NCBI GenBank assembly: GCA_024641725.1
Contig: JAHECM010000122.1
Location: 1 to 6,598 of the forward strand
From: Limnohabitans sp.
GTDB taxonomy: Bacteria > Pseudomonadota > Gammaproteobacteria > Burkholderiales > Burkholderiaceae_C
Direction: 5' to 3'
Length of the DNA: 6,598 nucleotides
Below are positions 5,819-6,598 of the stretch, in pieces. The notes beneath the pieces were generated by a model, which worked only from the letters and a program-made list of their open reading frames with translations, was not told the DNA's origin and ran no database searches. The translations under genes and the position numbers were made by a program. Position 1 is the first letter of the stretch; each line of letters starts with the position of its first letter.

Positions 5819-6598
5819 ATGCAAGTGCTGAAAAATGGCCTGAACGGCTTGAAGGACGGTGCCGAATTTGACCTGGTGGTCATCGGCGCTGGCGGCGCGG
5901 GTTTGTCGGCAGCGGTGTTTGCCGCCATCGACGGGGCCAAAGTGCTGGTGGTCGAGCACACCGACCATGTGGGCGGCACCACCGCTTGGTCTGCGGGCAC
6001 CACTTGGGTACCGGGCACGCAGCACGCGCCCGCGGTCAATCCCAGCGACACGCTGGACGCGGCCACCACTTACCTCAACCATGCCGTCGGTGCGCAAGCC
6101 CCTGTGGCCTTGCGTGAGGCTTTTTTGAAAAACGGTGCCGATGCTGTGGCCAAGATCGAAGCGCTGTCATCGGTGAAGTTCCGGCCTTACGCCAAGCACC
6201 CCGATTACATCAGTGACTTGCCAGGCGCCACCTTGTGTGGCCGCGCCTTGGAGCCGGTGCCCTTTGATGGCCGTTTGCTGGGCGACTTGTTCCCCTTGCT
6301 GCGCCCGCCGATTCCTGAGTTCACCGTGCTCGGCGGCATGATGGTGGACCGCACCGACATCAACCACCTGCTGGCCATGAGCCGGTCTTGGGCCTCGTTC
6401 AAGCATTCGGTGCGCATCGTGTGGCGGCATCTGACAGACCGCCTAAAGCACGCACGCGGCACCCGCTTGGTGATGGGCAACGCCTTGGTGGGGCGCTTGC
6501 TGCACGCTTTGTCGCAACACGCTCAGGCCACGCTGGCGCTGAGCACCGGCGTTGAGGCGCTGGAGCAAGATGCGGGCGGCCGCGTGGTGGCGGTGCAT
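5819..6598 (+). CDS. Second FAD-dependent oxidoreductase (3-ketosteroid-dehydrogenase-like), 5' part only
   Basis: The frame opens with ATG one base after the stop of the shikimate-dehydrogenase-like gene and stays open for 260 codons to the window edge. Members of this family usually run about 550-590 residues, so the C-terminal half is missing here. The dinucleotide-binding motif GAGGAG (23-28) lies in FDLVVIGAGGAGLSAAV, followed by VGGTTAWSAG (51-60) and RGTRLVMGNALVG (213-225). The same motifs occur at nearly the same spacing in the flavoprotein at 541-2988, so the two are distant paralogues. The catalytic Tyr-Pro-x-x-Gly signature would lie beyond the edge. A likely role is FAD-dependent desaturation of a cyclic substrate, perhaps following or preceding the other flavoenzyme. 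The GGGGG stretch just upstream is a weak ribosome-binding site, and coupling to the preceding gene is likely. Confidence 0.88.
   Translation, partial: MQVLKNGLNGLKDGAEFDLVVIGAGGAGLSAAVFAAIDGAKVLVVEHTDHVGGTTAWSAGTTWVPGTQHAPAVNPSDTLDAATTYLNHAVGAQAPVALREAFLKNGADAVAKIEALSSVKFRPYAKHPDYISDLPGATLCGRALEPVPFDGRLLGDLFPLLRPPIPEFTVLGGMMVDRTDINHLLAMSRSWASFKHSVRIVWRHLTDRLKHARGTRLVMGNALVGRLLHALSQHAQATLALSTGVEALEQDAGGRVVAVH

Noticed and set aside
5005..6069. 354-codon minus-strand open frame opposite the shikimate-dehydrogenase-like gene and second flavoprotein
   Set aside because: It spans two well-supported plus-strand genes and shows no family motif; it is an antisense shadow.

Overview
The window is GC-rich and gene-dense, with short or absent gaps between genes. 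Codon use favours G/C at third positions. The protein families point to a betaproteobacterium, probably Burkholderiales and Comamonadaceae-like. That placement is inferred from style and family content, not from a marker gene. No rRNA, tRNA, transposase, phage or CRISPR sequence was seen.

Layout. Two transcription units diverge from an AT-richer gap of about 155 bp (4867-5022). Leftward (minus strand) come a Gfo/Idh/MocA NAD(P)-dependent dehydrogenase (4866-3826), an IclR-family regulator (3824-2991), and one long reading frame (2988-541). That frame joins a 3-ketosteroid-dehydrogenase-like flavoprotein to a tandem NIPSNAP protein with no stop codon between them. After a 140-bp gap holding a large imperfect inverted repeat (460-533) comes the start of a xylose-isomerase-like TIM-barrel protein (400 to the window edge). 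Rightward (plus strand) come a shikimate-dehydrogenase-like enzyme (5023-5817) and a second flavoprotein of the same superfamily (5819 to the window edge). Three gene junctions are separated by only 1 or 2 bases after the stop codon, so the genes are almost certainly co-transcribed and probably translationally coupled.

Regulation. The divergent gap has a clear architecture. A 39-bp symmetric interrupted palindrome (4915-4953) has two inverted TTGAAT hexamers at its core. Each hexamer can be the -35 box of one of two divergent sigma-70-type promoters, both with 17-bp spacers. A second, 9-bp perfect inverted repeat (4970-5000) shares the ATTCCA half-site. The IclR-family protein in the left operon is the obvious candidate to bind here and control both directions and its own synthesis.

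How the genes may work together. Two paralogous FAD-dependent dehydrogenases, a polyol/cyclitol-type NAD(P)-dehydrogenase, an atypical shikimate-dehydrogenase homologue, a TIM-barrel isomerase/dehydratase-type protein and a NIPSNAP module under IclR control look like a catabolic gene set for an alicyclic or hydroxylated ring compound. The substrate cannot be read from the sequence. I know of no characterised pathway with exactly this set, but no database search could be made here.
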